Shown here piece by piece: positions 5,658 to 8,727 of a stretch of 8,727 nucleotides of DNA. The stretch is from an uncultured Bacillota bacterium (GTDB lineage: Bacteria; Bacillota; Clostridia; Peptostreptococcales; Anaerovoracaceae), in assembly GCA_947302945.1 (NCBI GenBank), contig CAMYWZ010000032.1:1-8727 (forward strand), read 5' to 3'. Under the pieces are notes generated by a model. The model was not told where the DNA came from, made no database searches, and saw only the letters and a list, made by a program, of their open reading frames with translations. Within the stretch, counting starts at the first letter, position 1, and each line of letters opens with the position of its first letter. The translations under genes and the position numbers were made by a program.

Positions 5658-6242
5658 ATGGATCTTATGGAGCGCACCTACAGTGCTCTTGTCGTATCTG
5701 CGGCAGAAAAACTGAATACAGCGCTTTCCGAGCTCCTCGCTGGAGCCTGCTGCCGTCCGGTCAGTACCGTCTCGAACATCAGCGCGGCAAAAAGGGCCTG
5801 CAGCGAAAGGTCGTTCGATTTTGTAATTATCAATTCCCCGCTTCCGGACGACCCGGGAATAAGGTTCGCGATAGACATGGCGGCAGGCAAAGGCACAGTC
5901 GTGCTTCTTTTGGTGCGCGGCGAATTCTACGACGAAGTCTACGACAAAGTCGTGGTTCACGGCGTGTTCATGCTCTCAAGGCCCCTCTCGCGCCAGCTTA
6001 TGGAAACAGGCCTCGACTGGATGGCAAGCGCCCGCGAGCGCCTCAGAAAGCTTGAAAAGAAGACCCTTTCGGTCGAAGACAAGATGGAAGAGATACGCGT
6101 AGTCAACCGCGCCAAATGGCTTCTGATCTCGGAGCTTAAGATGGACGAGCCCCAGGCCCACCGCTACATAGAAAAGCAGGCCATGGACCGCTGCATCCCC
6201 AGAAAAGAGATCGCCGCGGAAATAATAAGGACTTACACGTAG
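5658..6242 (+). CDS. ANTAR-domain antitermination regulator with a degenerate receiver domain
   Basis: The 194-residue protein has an N-terminal receiver-like domain (about 8-115), a helical linker with coiled-coil character (about 122-150) and a C-terminal ANTAR domain (about 140-192). The ANTAR signature is AKWLLISELKMDEPQAHRYI, then the Ala-Met pair at 175-176 and EIAAEII near the end. ANTAR proteins bind paired hairpins in nascent RNA and prevent terminator formation. The receiver is degenerate: the phospho-acceptor Asp is Asn59 (FVIINSPLPDD), the Lys switch residue is Arg108 (LSRPLS), and the N-terminal acidic pair is missing. It follows glutamine synthetase by 21 bases with AAAGGGA (5645-5651) as ribosome binding site. 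A comparable glnA-nitR pair is known from solventogenic clostridia, as I recall it. Control of nitrogen genes is likely but the RNA target is not established. Confidence 0.88.
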   Translation: MDLMERTYSALVVSAAEKLNTALSELLAGACCRPVSTVSNISAAKRACSERSFDFVIINSPLPDDPGIRFAIDMAAGKGTVVLLLVRGEFYDEVYDKVVVHGVFMLSRPLSRQLMETGLDWMASARERLRKLEKKTLSVEDKMEEIRVVNRAKWLLISELKMDEPQAHRYIEKQAMDRCIPRKEIAAEIIRTYT

Positions 6243-6259
6243 CGCGGCAGCCCTGCCTG

Positions 6260-6268
6260 TGCTATCAT
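6260..6268 (+). promoter_or_regulatory. Possible extended -10 promoter for glmS
   Basis: TGCTATCAT in the 57-base gap before glmS matches the extended -10 form TGnTATAAT with one mismatch. No good -35 box lies 16-18 bases upstream, which is tolerable for extended -10 promoters. A second AT-rich hexamer, TATACT (6274-6279), lies nearby. Transcription would start near 6275, leaving a leader of about 25 bases ending in the AAAGGAG (6284-6290) ribosome binding site. Read-through from the ANTAR gene is equally possible, as no convincing terminator is seen. Confidence 0.35.
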
Positions 6269-6299
6269 CAGCATATACTCTTGAAAGGAGCACACGAAA

Positions 6300-8168
6300 A
6301 TGTGCGGAATAGTCGGATATACAGGGGAGCACGATGCTGCCCCCATACTGCTCGAAAGCCTGTCCAGGCTCGAATACAGAGGCTACGATTCGGCCGGCCT
6401 TGCCGTAAGGAACGGCGACAAGCTGGCTGAGGTCGTAAAGGCCACGGGAAGGCTCAAGAACCTTGCCGAAAAGATCGACGGAGGCCACGCCCTCGCAGGA
6501 AACTGCGGCATAGGCCACACCCGCTGGGCCACCCACGGAGAGCCCACGCAGGCCAACGCCCACCCCCACGTAAGCGGCAACGCCAGGAACACCGCCTCCG
6601 GGCCTGTGGAATCGGACGTGGTCGGCGTGCACAACGGCATCATAGAAAACTACGAAGAGCTCAAGACCAAGCTCCTCAAGCACGGCTACGAATTTTACAG
6701 CCAGACCGACACGGAAGTCGCGATCAAGCTGGTCGATTACTACTACAAGAAGTATAAGATCGGCCCCATCGACGCCATCAACAGGATGATGGTCCGTACC
6801 CGCGGCAGCTACGCCCTTGAACTGATGTTCAAGGACTATCCGGGCGAGATCTACGTCGCAAGGAAGGACTCCCCGCTGATCATAGGCGTAGCGGACGGCG
6901 AGACTTACATAGCCTCCGACGTTCCGGCAATACTCAAATACACCAGGACGGTCTACTACATAGACAACCTCATGTCGGCAAGGATAGTCCCGGGCGAAGT
7001 GCACTTCTTCGACCTCAACGGCGACGAGGTGCAGGTGGAGCCCACCGAGATCTCCTGGGACGCCCAGTCCGCGGAAAAAGGCGGCTTCGAGCACTTCATG
7101 ATCAAGGAGATCCACGAGCAGCCCAAGGCCGTTTCAGATACCCTGCACAGTCTCATCAAGGACGGCAGGATAGATCTGACCGGTGCAGGGCTCGATAAAG
7201 AGGCACTCGCCGGCGTGAGCGAGATCTGCATTGCGGCCTGCGGATCCGCGTGGCACGCGGGGATGGTCGGACAGTACGTCATCTCGGATCTGGCGGAGAT
7301 ACCGGTGAGAGTCGAGCTCGCGTCGGAGTTCCGCTATAAGAAAATGATCTACGATCCCAAACAGCTGGTGGTCTTCATCTCCCAGTCCGGCGAGACTGCA
7401 GACACCCTGGCTGCGCTCAGGGAAGCCAAGGAGAAAGGCCTGATGACGCTTGCGGTCGTCAACGTCCTGGGTTCCTCCATAGCGCGCGAAGCGGACAAGG
7501 TCATCTACACGCTTGCGGGGCCGGAGATCGCGGTCGCCACGACCAAGGCCTACAGCGCCCAGCTCGTCTGCATGTACGCTCTCGCCACGGAGCTTGCAAA
7601 GATCCGCGGCTGCATAGACGCGGAAAAGTACGCGGAGCTTGTCGCGGAGCTTGAGACCATTCCAGACAAGATAGAGCGCGTCCTTGAGGACAAGGGCCGC
7701 ATACAGTGGTTCGCGGCAAAGTACGCCAACGCCCACGACATGTTCTTCATAGGGCGCGGCCTGGACTACGCTATAAGCCTCGAGGGAAGCCTCAAGATGA
7801 AGGAGATCAGCTACATCCACAGCGAAGCCTACGCCGCAGGCGAACTCAAGCACGGCACAATAAGCCTCATAGAAAACGGCATACTTGTAGCCGGCATCCT
7901 CACGCAGAAAGAGCTCATAGAAAAGACCCTCAGCAACATGACCGAGTGCAAGGCGCGCGGAGCTTTCCTCATGGGCCTTACCACCTACGGCAACTACAAC
8001 GTGGAGGACATAGCGGACTTTACCATCTACATCCCCAAGACCGACCCGCACTTTACCGGAAGCCTTGCCATAGTGCCGCTGCAGCTTCTGGCCTACTACC
8101 TCAGCGTCGCCAAAGGACTGGACGTGGACAAACCCAGAAACCTTGCCAAAAGCGTCACCGTAGAGTGA
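6300..8168 (+). CDS. glmS: Glutamine--fructose-6-phosphate aminotransferase (isomerizing)
   Basis: This 622-residue cytoplasmic enzyme makes glucosamine-6-phosphate from fructose-6-phosphate and glutamine, the first step towards UDP-GlcNAc and peptidoglycan. The glutaminase domain begins with the catalytic Cys2 (MCGIVGY) and has HTRWATHGEP (73-82), HNG at 111-113 and SQTDTEV (134-140). Two SIS sugar-isomerase domains follow: the first from about 305 (ACGSAWHAG, SQSGETADTL, TTKAYSAQL), the second from about 475 with SLEGSLKMKEISYIHSEAYA and GELKHG, which hold the isomerase Glu and His. The C-terminus DKPRNLAKSVTVE is the classic ending with the catalytic Lys617. An AAAGGAG lies nine bases before the ATG. 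Compared with E. coli or B. subtilis from memory, about a dozen extra residues sit between HPHVSG and VHNG (about 93-108). There is no room upstream for a glmS ribozyme. The assignment is secure. Confidence 0.97.
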   Translation: MCGIVGYTGEHDAAPILLESLSRLEYRGYDSAGLAVRNGDKLAEVVKATGRLKNLAEKIDGGHALAGNCGIGHTRWATHGEPTQANAHPHVSGNARNTASGPVESDVVGVHNGIIENYEELKTKLLKHGYEFYSQTDTEVAIKLVDYYYKKYKIGPIDAINRMMVRTRGSYALELMFKDYPGEIYVARKDSPLIIGVADGETYIASDVPAILKYTRTVYYIDNLMSARIVPGEVHFFDLNGDEVQVEPTEISWDAQSAEKGGFEHFMIKEIHEQPKAVSDTLHSLIKDGRIDLTGAGLDKEALAGVSEICIAACGSAWHAGMVGQYVISDLAEIPVRVELASEFRYKKMIYDPKQLVVFISQSGETADTLAALREAKEKGLMTLAVVNVLGSSIAREADKVIYTLAGPEIAVATTKAYSAQLVCMYALATELAKIRGCIDAEKYAELVAELETIPDKIERVLEDKGRIQWFAAKYANAHDMFFIGRGLDYAISLEGSLKMKEISYIHSEAYAAGELKHGTISLIENGILVAGILTQKELIEKTLSNMTECKARGAFLMGLTTYGNYNVEDIADFTIYIPKTDPHFTGSLAIVPLQLLAYYLSVAKGLDVDKPRNLAKSVTVE

Positions 8169-8203
8169 AATGATTATATCAGCAGGATACAGGAGGTACG
8201 ATC

Positions 8204-8727
8204 ATGGCAAATAAATACGCAGGAACACAGACCGAGAAGAATCTCTGGACAGCCTTCGGGGGCGAGTCCATGGCAAGGAACAAGTACACCTACTTCGCGT
8301 CCAAGGCGAAGAAGGAAGGATTCGAGCAGATCTCGGATATCTTCACCAAGACCGCGGCTAACGAAAAGGAGCACGCAGAGCTCTGGTTCAAGGAACTGGG
8401 CGGCATAGGCAATACCGCAGAGAACCTGGCTGCCGCCGCTGACGGCGAAAACTACGAGTGGACCGATATGTACGCGGAATTCGCAAAGACAGCGGACGCT
8501 GAAGGCTTCCACGAACTTGCCGAGAAGTTCAGAGGCGTCGCGGCCATCGAAAAGAGCCACGAAGAGCGCTACAGGAAGCTCCTTAAGAACGTGGAGACCG
8601 CCCAGGTCTTCGAGCGTTCCGAAGTAAAGGTCTGGGAGTGCCGCAACTGCGGACACATCATCGTAGGCACCAAGGCACCCGAAGAGTGCCCGGTCTGCGC
8701 CCACGCAAAGTCCTACTTCGAGCTGAG
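8204..8727 (+). CDS. rbr: Rubrerythrin, 3' partial
   Basis: The ATG at 8204 follows AGGAGG (8191-8196) with seven bases spacing. The frame stays open to the window end, giving 174 residues plus two bases of the next codon. Rubrerythrins reduce hydrogen peroxide in the cytoplasm of anaerobes. The ferritin-like four-helix domain supplies diiron ligands: Glu21 ([10 protein letters not shown]), E54/H57 (EKEH), Glu100 (ADAEGF) and E116/H119 (EKSH). The C-terminal rubredoxin domain has C146/C149 and C162/C165 in two CxxC pairs binding one iron. Rubrerythrins usually end shortly after AYFEL-like residues, so only a handful of residues are missing. With the rubredoxin part at the C-terminus it is the classical form, not reverse rubrerythrin. 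It lies 35 bases after glmS and could be co-transcribed with it. Its Ile codons are mostly ATC, unlike the genes upstream. Confidence 0.95.
   Translation, partial: MANKYAGTQTEKNLWTAFGGESMARNKYTYFASKAKKEGFEQISDIFTKTAANEKEHAELWFKELGGIGNTAENLAAAADGENYEWTDMYAEFAKTADAEGFHELAEKFRGVAAIEKSHEERYRKLLKNVETAQVFERSEVKVWECRNCGHIIVGTKAPEECPVCAHAKSYFEL

Noticed and set aside
6241..6252. AGCGCGGCAGCC before glmS, reminiscent of the AGCGCC cleavage site of the glmS ribozyme.
   Set aside because: Only about 50 bases remain before the start codon, so the pseudoknotted core cannot fit, and the following sequence shows none of the expected helices.
6244..6260. Possible terminator hairpin after the ANTAR gene (GGCA/TGCC around GCCC).
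   Set aside because: The stem has only about four pairs and no T-tract follows, so it does not support a terminator.
5976..8051. Long open frames on the minus strand opposite the ANTAR gene and glmS (5976-7115 and 7134-8051).
   Set aside because: They mirror secure genes, have low-complexity Val/Ala/Asp/Gly-rich translations without recognisable domains, and arise because GC-rich codons rarely make stops in that antisense frame.
8171..8181. TGATTATATCA before rubrerythrin as a PerR-type operator or promoter.
   Set aside because: It matches the 7-1-7 PerR box poorly and no -35 is suitably spaced from a TATATC-like -10. The gap is only 35 bases and the AT content may just reflect an intergenic stretch.
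1..8727. CRISPR array, insertion sequence, attachment site, tRNA or rRNA.
   Set aside because: I saw no spaced direct repeats, transposase-like reading frame, terminal inverted repeats or cloverleaf sequence. The locus is almost entirely core metabolic coding sequence.

Overview
The window (8,727 bases, all genes on the + strand) is a tightly packed nitrogen-assimilation locus. It probably comes from an obligately anaerobic, GC-rich bacterium of the Clostridia. Pointers to this are the split 'archaeal-type' glutamate synthase with a poly-ferredoxin and a flavoprotein, the ANTAR antiterminator directly after glutamine synthetase, the rubrerythrin, strong AGGAGG-type ribosome binding sites and unusually frequent ATA (Ile) and AGG (Arg) codons. 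The lineage call is inference from gene content, not a database match.

Layout. 1-509: C-terminal 168 residues of the glutaminase (class II amidotransferase) component of glutamate synthase, 5' end outside the window. 509-2014: ferredoxin-FMN synthase core. 2019-2459: ferredoxin with four predicted [4Fe-4S] clusters. 2456-3688: FAD/NAD-dependent oxidoreductase. 3685-4407: stand-alone GXGXG domain. Three of the four junctions overlap by 1-4 bases and the fourth has a 4-base gap, so these five genes look translationally coupled. 4428-5636: short, divergent type I glutamine synthetase, preceded by a possible internal promoter and hairpins that lie inside the end of the GXGXG gene. 5658-6242: ANTAR RNA-binding regulator with a degenerate receiver domain. 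6300-8168: glucosamine-6-phosphate synthase, GlmS. 8204-end: rubrerythrin, lacking only its last few residues. No gap exceeds about 60 bases, and I see no tRNA, rRNA, CRISPR, insertion sequence or convincing terminator.

How the genes work together. Glutamine is hydrolysed by the amidotransferase. The ammonia goes to the FMN site of the 501-residue subunit, where 2-oxoglutarate is reductively aminated to glutamate. Electrons probably run from NADH through the flavoprotein and the poly-ferredoxin to the two N-terminal clusters, the 3Fe-4S cluster and FMN. The canonical GltD subunit is absent. Glutamine synthetase remakes glutamine, the ANTAR protein plausibly tunes expression at the RNA level, and GlmS is a major glutamine consumer feeding cell-wall amino sugars. 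Rubrerythrin is a peroxide-detoxifying passenger with no direct metabolic link.

The points most worth checking are the glutamine synthetase (two ammonium-site residues changed and the C-terminal helix missing), the promoter/hairpin leader hidden in the upstream coding region, the pseudo-receiver of the ANTAR protein, a hairpin that buries the ribosome binding site at the first gene junction, and an Asn-to-Thr change in the amidotransferase oxyanion motif.
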